Source: Chrysogorgia sp. JL179-B06 | Taxonomy: Eukaryota; Cnidaria; Anthozoa; Scleralcyonacea; Chrysogorgiidae | Assembly (NCBI GenBank): GCA_035772405.1 | Contig: JAYKKM010000071.1 | Span: forward strand, 214,001-278,000 | Direction: 5' to 3' | DNA: 64,000 nt | Shown: positions 42,621-54,200 of the stretch, in pieces | Numbering within the stretch: position 1 is the stretch's first letter | Layout: each line of letters begins with the position of its first letter | Notes under the pieces: model-generated | Told to the model about the DNA's origin: nothing | Databases searched by the model: none | The model's input: only the letters and a program-made list of their open reading frames with translations | Program-made: the position numbers and the translations under genes

Positions 42621-45600
42621 ATGGCGAAGAGTCGTGACAGCCTCAATCTCATTCTCTCATCCAAGGCGCACGCCTACTCCGTCGCCTCACTCATTTCTGT
42701 ACCAATGGACGAACATGACGAGGATAATCTTCACCAATATGCGTATCCAAGCGTTTCATCTTCGCCTGAGTCTGGTACGAAGCCGGATTTTACTTAGCGC
42801 AAAGTTGATAGTATACATTACAGGTCCTTGTGTTGTTTGTCAGGTGTTAAAAACCTCCGTGATTGGTCTCTGAAATGTTGCGGAACTAATGGCGACTGAT
42901 TGCGCGTAGTTATGTTGTTTTTTCTTCATTACAGAATCAACGGATCTAACAAGTCCCGCGCTTGGTTCGATGCAAGCGATGCAAAACAGAATGCCGTTGA
43001 ATCAAGAACGGTCTTTGGAGGACATCAAAGTGGAATTACAAATGAAGGATTTGTGGCACAGATTTCACGAATTGGGAACAGAAATGATCATAACGAAGGC
43101 AGGAAGGTATGTTATCGGGTTTTGAGGAGAAGGGAAGATATTTTCTCAAGACAGAACTCCTTGACAGCACTTCCTATATTTATAACCTTATCCGCGTCCT
43201 CCCTAAAACACCTTGCCAAGTCATGTCTAATCACAATCCTCAATCTTATTCTATTTCTTCCATATTTTCTTTCCAAAAGACGAATGTTTCCAGCGATGAG
43301 GGTAAAGATTACGGGCATGGATCCCAAAGCACAATACATATTAATATTAGATGTCGTTCCAGTCGATAACAAGCGTTACAGATACGCATATCACAGCTCC
43401 AAGTGGATGGTAGCTGGAAACGCCGACGCTCCGATGCCTGGTCGAGTCTACATCCATCCAGACTCACCAGCTTCAGGAGAAGAGTGGATGAGGCAGGTGA
43501 TCTCGTTTGATAAAGTCAAACTGACAAACAATGAACTAGATCAACAGGGACATGTAAGTTATTTAAAGAGATTATTAGTATTACTGGCTTAATACGAGGG
43601 CCATAGAGTGTGAATAATTAGTGAGACTCAGGAAAGAAGACTTGTAAGACCAAGCGATTCCAAGGCTTCAGTGTGGCTGTGCCTCACACAGCTGCTGCGG
43701 CTCGGTAGGCATCTGTAAATTACACACTGAGCTACGAAGGAAGTCAACCAGCAGCCCTTGGCCGCGCCACGAGATCTGTATAATCTGATACGAACTGCGT
43801 GGCTTCCCAATAGTATTTATCCATCTCTTTATTTATACTTCCTTTAATAAACTTGTTGCTTTCAACAAGGATTTATGTTTGAGAGATTGAGTCATAATTG
43901 ATGGATGAACCATGAGAGGATCGGCGCGAAATAAGTAATTTAACACGGAACGTTTGACGATTGAAAGGATAAGATATGTGTGGAGTGAAGAAGGGAGAAT
44001 ATAAAAGTGTTAAATGCTTTCCGATAGTTCGCCAAGTAGGTTTTAGAGAGATTATTTCCGAACAAACATTTAACACGTAAAAACACAAACATGTAATGTT
44101 TCAACACGTCTGAGAGGACAGTGTGCGTAAAACATCAAAAGAAGGAAAGACTGGCGCGCAAGAGAGGAAACAAAACACACTAGGACAGTGTGAAGCCAGG
44201 AAAACATAAGTGAGGATTTTGCGTAAATGACAAAAAAGGCCCGAAGGCACTGCCGACATAAAAAATAAGATAAGACTACGAATGTAGAGAGCTAGAGAGA
44301 GAGAGAGCGCGCGCGCACCAAGAAGTATAGCAATAATATCTAGCTCTATTTCTAAGCCAAACCGTCATTTTTGTCTTAGATAATATTGCATTCGATGCAC
44401 AAGTACCAGCCACGTGTCCATGTCATTAAGAAGAAAGACTCGCCAGCAAAGGAACTCAAAACCATAGATGCGGATTCCTCGAGTGCAGAGTCGAAGACAT
44501 TTGTGTTCCATGAAACCGAGTTTATCACGGTGACGGCTTACCAAAACCAACAGGTAATAATGCCTACAACTTTTTGTCGGAATTATGCTCAGGGAAATAT
44601 GAAAATTTTATTTTAGGGTTAGTACTAGAGTTTTTATTTGGGTTATGGTTAGGATTTTTGTTCTTGTAAAGCTTCTGAGTCTTGAGAAGACAAGCATTAT
44701 GAAACTATGACGTCGCCTATGTCTATTACGGAGGACTTTAAGATCTACAACGCGCCAACCGCGACGATGCAGCCTTGAAAACAAAGAATTCTTCATGCAA
44801 AACAATAAAGAGAATGAATAATTTGTAGTCCCAAGAGTATTCTCAACACCGTCCTCGTTCTGTTTACAACGTAACTCTGAGCATTTTCACGTCTTCAGGA
44901 CGTCGACGTGAACTCGCTGAGAGCTGTTCCTTAATGTTGACACTACAATCGTTTTAGCAGAAGTTACACGCCGTGCGCGTCATTTTGTAGTTCTTGTTAA
45001 ATCATGGTCATGTTTAAATAGATAGCCACTTGAAGTTGTTGAAATATTAAATGCCCGAGGACATGCAGGAATTTAGCATCGCAACTGCGCTAACCGAAAC
45101 CAAACGCGCAATCATGTGCGTAACGTGTATACGTTTAATGAGCTATGGTCTAATGACCTTCCACGAGAAGTGAAAAACAAGTAATATTTTTGGCATTTCA
45201 CTCGATTAAATGATCTAAGGATTTATGGTGAAGGAAAATTTCGAGTGTTGCAATATATACATTTTAAGACCAATGTTGCATTTTTCGCAACTGGTCCCGG
45301 TTTGGTCTTAAAATGAATATATTCCAACACTCGAAGCGGTGAAAAACAGACGGTTTCGATGAGTGTTCAAATGGCATTCGAAAACAGACGGTCAAGACGG
45401 AAGCAAACATGGGAAACTGTAATATCTTGATAAGAAAATTTATTTAATGAGGACACAACTCGTGCGCGCGTACGTTTAATCGATAAAAATCAATAAACGT
45501 GGGCGCTTTGCGACTTGCCGACATTTTAGCAATCAGAAAATGTTCAATTTTTTACTCATTTAGCTCAGCCTCGGAGTACACGTCGTGAAACGGTGTTGAC

Positions 45601-47871
45601 TAGGAAAAGCAAGCAATTGACAAAAGGGTGTTAAAGAACCTAAGAACCAAGAGGCATTCCATTTTCAAAAACAACTACAAACAACTCCCGAGATAGCCCT
45701 TCCTTTGCGCAAAAATAGCTTTGCTAATATCATATATGACTGATTGCGCGCTGGCGTATTTCATAAATCTTATTGCGGTTGACACTTTTGCGGTCACCAG
45801 TTGCGCTACACTATCGCTGTGAAGATATCAAGTAACGACGGCATAATGCATTTCTTGTTGTTTTCTTAACAGATAACTCGTCTCAAGATTGATCGTAACC
45901 CTTTTGCAAAAGGATTCCGCGATTCAGGAAGAATAAGGTAATTGCATTCAGACATTCAAAGACATCCATCTAAAGTAATTTAGACAAACATACACGGACT
46001 ATCATCAAGCTCGAATCCTCAGAACATGTTTACTAAACTTCCGGTTCGATTCCTGTCCTAAGTATTTCAACTTGACGATCATCCATGTATCGTCTGTCGA
46101 CTATACGCTCCCACATTCACTACAGCAGTGTATATAACACACGAATACAATTTAATGAGATGATCTTGTGCTCGTTCAAAGACTTATCATCAATCATTCA
46201 TAATCGAATTGATTGTTATTTATAATTATACGTGCCAATGAAGTCAAGTACTAGGAAAGGACAACAATCGCAATTTTGAAACACCAGCGAAAGTTGCTAA
46301 GTGTGCAGAGAGCGTGGTGTGTGAGTTTTGCTCGTCGTATTTGGATTGCGAGCTAGCCAAGCTATCAATAGTGACGTGGTGCCATATAGGACAGGATTGG
46401 ATTGACAGGAGGAAGGTCCACGGGTGGCCAACAATGGTAGATAAACATTAATCCAGTTACCGCCAAAAAAGGTCAAAAATTATGAAGATAACCTTTGGGG
46501 AATCTGGTCTCGTTATCAGAGTTTAGTTTCTTAATGATTTAACACCTTGTTCCAGAAGCTACGAGTTTTGCGATTGTCGTGTTGGTCATCCAGTTGAGGG
46601 ATGTGATTTAGTGAGCAGACTACGAAGGGGGTTTGCAACATTCAACAGCGATGGACAAGAATTTCCCAACGTGCATTTAATTTCATACGCCGTAGATGGG
46701 CCACCTTTGAGAGTCCTGCGCAGAGCTATTTGTTTTCAAGTTGACACGAGTGCGGGGACACACGAGGGGGGACAAACGAGGGACTAGGGACACACGAGAG
46801 GATTGGGGACAAAAGAGGGACTGGGGACACACGAGGGGACTGGGGACACACGAGGGGATTGTGGACACACGAGGGGACTGGGGTTTTATTCTCTCGTGTG
46901 ACATCAACAATCAACGCGTGTCCCCGCAACTTGTCACATGGTTTCTGAAACATGGTTTCTCAAACATGATTTCTCAAACATGTTTCACTCTTTCCTTTTT
47001 AGATATTTGATTTGAAACAAACGTTTCCAATGTACCAAAAGTTTCCCTGATTATAACACTGTTGTATTTTGCGAAACAAGTTTCTAAAACATATAGGAAA
47101 CTGTGCTTTAGAAACTTCTTTCAGTGTATGCGGGGCTTTAGGATGAAAGGAACTTATTAATTAATGAACATGATAGCAAATTAGCAATACATTTCGAATC
47201 ATCTACAGGGCAGAGAATTCTCTGTTGTAACCAAACATTCAAGTTCCGTTTTTCCCCTTTTTGACGCAGGGATGCGATGGATGAACTAATGCAAGCTTAC
47301 ACCTGCTGGAGACCACCTATACGACCAGTGGCTTATCCAGATTACAACGGAAATGAGACATACCCTCACGAAATGAGAACAGGTTAGTGGCACGCGTCAT
47401 AACAATCGTACATTCTAAAGGGCTGCCCTCCGACATAAGACTCCGGGATAGCCCAGAACGACGTTCTTCCATCTCTTACCATATTTGGTTGTTTCAGGAG
47501 GGGATGAACAAGTCCAAAACGAGCTCCCATCATTCAACACGAGCTTCTCCACAGCCCCAGCTGTACCGACAAGTAACTCGACAGCAGTCTCTTATCCGAC
47601 AGCCTCGATGGTCTACCCAACCTCCAGCTATCCTCCAACGGCGTACAACGGCTACACCAACGCCTACGGAGGCTATCCCTCTTTAGCGCATGCGCACATC
47701 CCTGGTGGAGCCCAGTACTCGCCGCATTACACGACGTGCTCCTACCCAAATCAACACAATCAGGCCAGGTACCAGGCCAACGCGGTTTCTAGCAATGCGA
47801 GTGGTCTGAATTATAGTTATAGTGGACAGATAGTGGCCGACCCGGCAACTCAAACATCTTATGTACAATAA
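42621..47871 (+). CDS. Tbx20: T-box transcription factor, Tbx20-like, seven exons
   Basis: Nuclear DNA-binding regulator of development. Exons join in frame: 42621-42774, 42935-43106, 43280-43553, 44380-44553, 45873-45937, 47270-47382, 47498-47871 (441 codons). Residues 18-26 (AYSVASLIS) form an eh1-like motif of the sort that recruits Groucho corepressors, and [15 protein letters not shown] resembles the start of vertebrate Tbx20. The T-box spans about residues 76-285 with [72 protein letters not shown] and [12 protein letters not shown]. The C-terminus is rich in Tyr, Ser, Pro and Thr, as in activation or repression tails. Residues such as WMVAGN, GEEWMRQ and YQNQQIT also recall Tbx15/18/22, so the assignment within the Tbx1/15/20 group needs a tree. 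Head-to-head with MAP3K4. Confidence 0.92.
44293..44320. repeat. (GA)n(GC)n microsatellite
   Basis: A run of GAGA then GCGCGC in T-box intron 3, shortly before exon 4. Confidence 0.85.
44700..44960 (-). mobile_element. Dispersed repeat shared with the GPCR array
   Basis: Antisense match to the segment at about 690-900 (TCACGTCGTCCTGAAGACG, AATACTCTTGGGACTACAAA, CGCATGAAGAATTCTTTG). Related pieces lie at 50,020-50,225 and 54,960-55,050. It lies in T-box intron 4. Confidence 0.7.
45219..45345. mobile_element. Foldback of two SINE tails
   Basis: GAGTGTTGCAATATATACAT and ATATTCCAACACTC face each other around AATGTTGCATTTTTCGCAAC. These are the 3' tails of the SINE family at 32,185 and 56,213, joined tail-in without tRNA heads. 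Confidence 0.6.
46001..46100 (+). mobile_element. Possible tRNA-derived SINE fragment
   Basis: Contains a B-box GGTTCGATTCC followed by CTTGACGATCATCC, also found near 20,715 and 31,030. No clear A-box. Confidence 0.35.
46745..46890. repeat. Minisatellite, GGGGACACACGAGG unit
   Basis: Imperfect tandem units of about 15-20 bp in T-box intron 5. Confidence 0.85.
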
Positions 47872-48183
47872 TATGGCGGATTTCCAAGATTTTGAGCAAT
47901 ATTCTGGGAAAACCACGCTCCACTTCTGCAAGGCATCGACTGGGATTCGTTGGATATATCCGAACCTACACGACACATCACGAGCGTCGGGCGGAACATA
48001 GCGAACGAAATCAATTTTATAATATAACTCTGATACGAGAGAAACTGACGTGAAAATTATTGTTACTTGGTATAAACAGCACTCGATAACAATGCATGCA
48101 ACTATAGCTGTATTTTGGTCTTAGACCTTTCAAATACAGAAAAACTAATACACTGATAGTTTTGGGGCTTGTACATAGTTTGC

Positions 48184-48189
48184 AAATAA
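48184..48189 (+). terminator. Polyadenylation signal of the T-box gene
   Basis: AATAAA about 310 bp after the stop codon, in AT-rich DNA with no nearer match seen. Confidence 0.5.
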
Positions 48190-48582
48190 AATGTGAAATT
48201 AAATATAATTATTGGAACGAAACATCGTTTTTCTCAGTCATTTCTGGATTGACTTCAGTTTTTTATATTTCGAACTCAGTTAGTGATATTATTTACACCT
48301 CGTCAACATTCTTACCAATTTAGTTAAGAAGATATGGCTAGTTGAAGTTGAAAATTTGACGCCATATTTGTTTTGAAAATATGACTTCAGAGTGCTTCTT
48401 TATCGGCAGTGGAGTTGTTTTGATGGTGATCACATAGTGATAGCTGTTGTGAATGCTCTTTGGATGAAAATTAGTCGAAATAAACTATTTAGTTCCTCAT
48501 GCGAGAAAGTAGAGGAGCTTCTTAGGCATAATACGAGATCACGTCACTCAGTGACGCCACATTTCAGAAACAAATATGGCGT

Positions 48583-48949
48583 ATCAGTTTGTTTGATATG
48601 CAAATGTATGGAATTTCGTCACACATGCATGACTTATTGGAGAAATGTGTATATCTCTTTCATTCTCGAACGAAATCCTTTAAAATCAAGAAGTTTGGTG
48701 TTGTGGGAGAAACGCACACACGTGTTATTCACACTTTAGTGTTTTTATTTCATGAACGCAAAGATATATAACATTCTCTGATAACTCATTATGCATGTGT
48801 GACGAAATTCCAGATATTTGCATATCAAACAAACTGATATATCTCACAATGAAAGCGAAGAAGTGAAAATCTTCAAAAGAAGTTACTTTATCATTTTAAA
48901 AGTTCTTCCAAATAAGACAATAAAAATGTTGAGGTTATGGGCACTTTAA
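48583..48949. mobile_element. Foldback MITE, left-truncated copy
   Basis: Matches 28,130-28,493 including TTTGATATGCAAATGT, TTTGGTGTTGTGGGAGAAAC and the GTTATGGGCACTTTA end; the outer left arm is missing. Confidence 0.75.
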
Positions 48950-49086
48950 CTAATAATTGATTTGAATGCTGCAACTTTGGAAATAACTAAAGTCAGGAAC
49001 TCCACTTCTATTTTGACTGAAGTAGCTCTAGCATTCGGTTTTTATTTAACTAAAAGACGAAAAACGACGACTCCGTCCACGGCGGG

Positions 49087-49674
49087 GCAATTTTCCGTCT
49101 CGTAAACGGTCGTTGCCAACCCAAACGGTCGATGCCAACCTGATATCCTTCTATTACGCCTGTAACCCCTTGTGTCCCCGCGACACACACATGTGTTTTT
49201 TTCCAAGATGGCGGATTTTTTTACTGATAAAACTCTGATGATTGGGGTGACTGTAAGCGCCCTCATGTAACATACCGACTAGCTAGGAATTCAGTCTGTT
49301 TTTTTGTAAATCTCAGTGTGTTTTTGTGCCAATTTCAGTCTGTTTTTTTGAAAATCTCAGTCCGGTGTTCGAACAGTGTTCCAATTGGCACAAAAATAGA
49401 GTGAAATTGGCACAAAAATGGACTGAAATTGGCACAAAAACACACTGAGATTTACAAAAAAACAGACTGAATTCCTAGCTAGTCGGTATGTTACATGAGG
49501 GCGCTTACAGTCACCCCAATCATCAGAGTTTTATCAGTAAAACAATCCGCCATCTTGGAAAAAAACACATGTGTGTGTCGCGGGGACACAAGGGGTTACA
49601 GGGGTAATAGAAGGATATCAGGTTGGCATCGACCGTTTGGGTTGGCAACGACCGTTTACGAGACGGAAAATTGC
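49087..49674. mobile_element. Large palindrome, about 590 bp
   Basis: Arms of about 260 bp are nearly perfect inverted copies (GCAATTTTCCGTCTCG, CCAAGATGGCGGAT, GCTAGGAATTCAGTC and their complements) around a loop near 49,345-49,400. No coding capacity beyond arm-derived open frames. Likely a foldback DNA element. Confidence 0.85.
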
Positions 49675-50019
49675 CACGGCGGGATCTATGAGTGACAGAG
49701 TCTAGAGAAGCAAAACCTTAGCTCACTCTATGTTTAAATTATAATGTGCTATTAATAATTGCCAATCATTAGATTGTGTTAATATATTTACATGTGGAGT
49801 TGATTATGTTGATTATGTTAAAGATAAAATTGTCCAATAAATTATACCCTATATGGAAGCAAGCTGGAACGAGTCAAAGCTGCGCGGTATTCGAGACAAA
49901 TTTTGTAAGGATAACATTATTTACATGAGCTGGCTCGACAACTGGTCTTGCCCCTTTGAATACCAAAATGTTTTTTTTTATTTGAGCTTTGCGTTGATGT
50001 TCTAGAAAGGTTTGTTTTT

Positions 50020-50225
50020 TAGAAATGCTAATAAGGACGTTAAGATCTACGACGGCAACCTAGGACGGGGACGTCGTTCAAACAAAACAATCTTCATGCG
50101 AAACAAAAAGAATGAACAATTTTTATTCCCAAGAGTAATTTCAACGCCGTTCTCGTTCTGTTTACAACGCCACTGTCACACTGAGAACATTTTCATGTCT
50201 TTAGGACGACGGTAACACTGCTAGA
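50020..50225. mobile_element. Dispersed repeat, diverged copy
   Basis: Shares TTAAGATCTACGACG, CCCAAGAGTA and CGTTCTCGTTCTGTTTACAA with the element at 44,700-44,960. Confidence 0.6.
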
Positions 50226-50689
50226 CGGAAATTTGACCTAATTCAAACATTGCCGATATGGTATACTTGAACGTTATCAACTTTTTCACTCAAAGGTCAC
50301 GTACTCATTATCATTAGCATTTTAAAAACATAAACCCATATAAAGTACGACTATCGTAAGATCAAATCGAAGAAATATTTCACTTATTTCAATTATTCAG
50401 CTCTCCATGTAAAATCTAGTATATCAGTAAAGTTGGGGTTATAGAAACTTCAAAAAAATAACTATATTATAGTTGAAAACACGAGCAGCAGTGTTTTATT
50501 GAGTTTAAAAAAAGAGGCAATAGCCGAGTGTTTTAGACCCGTGATAAAACACTACTGCGAGCGTTTAGAACGGCTTCAAAAACGACTGCATCTAAATAAC
50601 CATGTTTACCAACTATCATTCAGTGATTCAAGCCATTTTCGCCGAGAAAATAGAAGATAAGTTTATGTAAAATGCCATATTGGTGTATT

Positions 50690-51120
50690 TCAACTTACAC
50701 TAACATGGCCACCATATTAGTGTAGCTCAACAATAGATTTTTAAGTAGCTTCTTTTGTAAGGTACACTAACATGGCTGCCATATTAGTGTACCTTAACAA
50801 TAGAATTTTAAGTAGCTTCTTTTGTTAGGTACACTAACATGGCTGTCATATTAGTGTACCTCAACAATAGATTTTTAAGTAGCTTCTTTTGTAAGGTACA
50901 CCAACATGGCTGCCATATTAGTGTACCTCAACAATAGATTTTTAAGTAGCTTCTTTTGTAAGGTACACCAACATGGCTGTCATATTGATGTACCTCAACA
51001 ATAGATTTTTAAGTAGCTTCTTTTGTTAGGTACACTAACATGGCTGTCATATTGATGTACCTCAACAATAGATTTTTAAGTAGCTTCTTTTATTAGGTAC
51101 ACCAACATGGCTGTCATTTG
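50690..51120. repeat. 67-bp tandem satellite, about 6.4 units
   Basis: GGTACAC recurs at 50,761, 50,828, 50,895, 50,962, 51,029 and 51,096, exactly 67 bp apart. Each unit contains a palindrome (GGTACACTAACATGG facing ATTAGTGTACC). It ends about 110 bp past the stop codon of the cadherin gene. Confidence 0.95.
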
Positions 51121-51233
51121 AATCTCGGAGATTCAAGATTGAGTAAGAACACCCTATCCCCTTCACTCTCACCAGTTTCTTTCGCCTTCACGCTATATAT
51201 CTAACCTTCCTGAGAAAACCTCCCACGGCCACT

Positions 51234-54200
51234 TTAACAAGTTGAGTCATCTTTCCTCTTCTGTGTTGTCGGTCTTGCGTAATGTTGTTCATGCAGGTTC
51301 CGCTGACCCACGTCGTTTCTGGCTCGTGTTTTCGATTTTTGCGGCACCGGTGGAGGTATCCGTGAAATGGTCGTTTTGTCAACGTCACTTACATAAATTG
51401 CGTTTTCAATTCCATCGCCATCCTTCGACATTTCCATGATTTCTTGCTCGTCGTCATATTTAAAAGTGCTCATTTCTCCGTGATCACGCGGTGAATCATA
51501 ATCTTTCTTAGAAGGACTGACAGCCATGTTTACTACCGGGTTCAATACATCGTCGTGGCCTTCGTTCATGTTATAAAAAGGATTATTTCGTGTTCTTCTC
51601 GAACTCTCTCCGTCGACGTCATGGATGATTTCGTAGAATTCTTCATCGACCTGTTCATAGATAGGTTCAGCAGGTCCAGGTTTTTCGTATTGATTAAGTG
51701 TTCTCCTTTTCCCATCAGCTTCGTCGTCACTGTCGGGATTGTCTTGAGTCTGATACATTGGGTTGTTGAAGACATTATCCTAGGAAAAGAGAAAGACAAA
51801 TTAATGCATCGTAGGGCTAAGAGGTTTAGGACAGAGACGGAGGTTAAAAAGTAATGTATATTTTGGACAGCGGTCATTATTTATAGGGGGTGGATGTTTT
51901 TGAGCAGGGTTACAAAAGGTTGTTGAAGGAGGGGTTACGGAAAAAATCTTGCAAAAACAGTTTTGATATTTAATAAGAGAAATACATGTACACTGAAAAA
52001 TAAAATCTATCGCCTTAAACAATGCTAAATTTATCAACTTTCATCTGAGCTCTTTATATTTCTTGTTGGAGCTTTCTTTCAACAGTTATGATGAATATTT
52101 GACGTTTTATAATAAAAGGCCTTTAAGTATAATGTTTAGAAATGTTAATAGTTTTACGGTATCTGCTCTTGTACTCGAGAAATAACGTTTTCATTCTCGT
52201 ATTTTATGCTTCTGGACGCCGCCATTTTCAGCATTTTAAGCGTTTGCGCGACGGCTCAGACCCGAGGTCCAGCGGTTTTTTTTTCCAATTTTGACGACCA
52301 ACCGCTGCAGCGTCGAGCAAACTCTAAAATGGCGGTGTCCAGAAGCATAAAATATGACGAGAATGAAAACGTTATTGCTCGAGTACAAGAGCAGATATCG
52401 TAAAACTACACTACTTTATTATGTTTGCGTTTTCCTACCTTTTTATTGCGATGAGGCAAAGTCACCGTTTGTTGTTTGCCATTATCTACAGGTGTCTCGT
52501 ACATGTTACTTCCAGTGGGAACACTGAAATTCGGGGCATCATCGTTTCTTGAAAAATGAACTACTACATCACTAGCAGAATTCTGGAAAAACATTAGTAA
52601 AAAGACTTTTTAGAACAAGTTTGGAAACTAAGGTTGGAAAGATATTGCAAGCTGTATTAAGTACTTATTAACCGAGCGCGAGGTCCGTACGGGAAAATAT
52701 TTTGCTTGAGATCTTTTGAGTACAGACCGAGCCCGAAGGGCGAGGTCTGTACTCAAAAGATCGAAAGCAAAATATTTTCCCGTACGGACCGAGCTTGTGA
52801 GGTTAATAAGGAATTTATTATATGTCTCGACTACAACGAGAAATAATTTAGAGAAAACATTATCGTGTACAGTACGTCTTCCTCCACGTCAGCGCGAGCG
52901 GAGCGGTCTCACAGTCGCGATTCGATATAATTGACAACAAAACAACCAAAAGGGAAAACATTTTGAAAATAATATAATTATTTTATTTTAAGAAATTTTT
53001 TTTAACATTTTTTAATCGAGTAATACCGTGCGGGTCCGTACACCGAGTCCGTACGGTAAAGTACGGACCCGCACGTTAGCCAATCAGCGTTCAAATACGC
53101 CAGTTCGGACTCGCAAGACATATAATAATAAGTTGTTAATATACCTTCTGAATGCTAGCTAGGTTTACGAGCTCAGAGTTTTTCTGAGTACTAACAATAA
53201 GTAACCTATAACGTCGTCAAAAAATTGTATTGTCTTATTTGGAAGAACTTTTAAAATGATAAAGTCACTTCTTTTGAAGATTTTTGCTTCTTCTCTTTGT
53301 TTTTGATATATTTCAGTTTGTTTGATATATACAAATGTCTGGAATTTCGTCACACATGCATAATGACTTACCTGAGAAGTTTGTGTATCTCTATCATTCT
53401 CAAATGAAATCCTTTAAAATCAAGAAGTTTGGTGTTGTGGAAGAAACACGCGCTCAGTGTTTTCATTTCATGAAGACAAATCAGTATATATAACATTCTC
53501 TGATAAGTCATTATGCATGTGTGACGAAATTACGGACATTTGCATATCAAACAAACTACAAAGCGAAGAAACGAAAATCTTCAAAAGAAGCTACTTTATC
53601 ATTTCAAAAGTTCTTTCAAATAAAACGATAAAATTGACGTTAGAGAAACTTTAAAACGCGGCTTTCACAGCAAAACGGCTTTACCACTTTAAGAACTGTC
53701 AAGTAATTGTTGAGTTATTGTAAGACAGCTCCTTACGCAAAATGACGCATCCTGATTGGCTGCTTGGCAGTGCGACTATTTTGGGCGGGAAAATGTCCAC
53801 GTCTATTTGAAGACAGTTTTCCCAAGTCCTTAACAAAGCGGAGCTTTCGCACGAAACGCTAGTCCTATTTCGGTAGAACTCGAGGGCGGCAAACTATGAA
53901 CAATATCTTAATTACAACCACTAGTGTCTAGTCTACTACCACTTCTCAATAATAGTTTTCGTAAACTAATAATACCTTGCTTTTAGTTATTCGTCGTCTC
54001 CATATTACCACAGTGACAATAATAACAAGAACCAGAACTCCACCTACAATGACGATAATGATCCAAAGGGCGAATCCTTCCTTCTTTTCGCTCCCAGTAC
54101 TTTTACCTGTGTTTTTTTGTGTTGTACACTTAACGTCGGAGTTTTCTAACAGTTGGCACGCCATGGAAGCCGAGATAAGCTCGTACCTGGCCTGTTCTTT

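Noticed and set aside
43660..43760. tRNA-like stretch with GTAGCTCAGTG on the minus strand
   Set aside because: No convincing B-box or cloverleaf; too weak to call.
46550..46760. Open stretch in T-box intron 5 that might be an extra exon
   Set aside because: Splicing 45,937 to 47,270 keeps frame and gives a sensible T-box end; the stretch has no matching phase or family resemblance.
49042..49695. Two near-identical open frames facing each other
   Set aside because: They are the two arms of the palindrome and have no independent support as genes.
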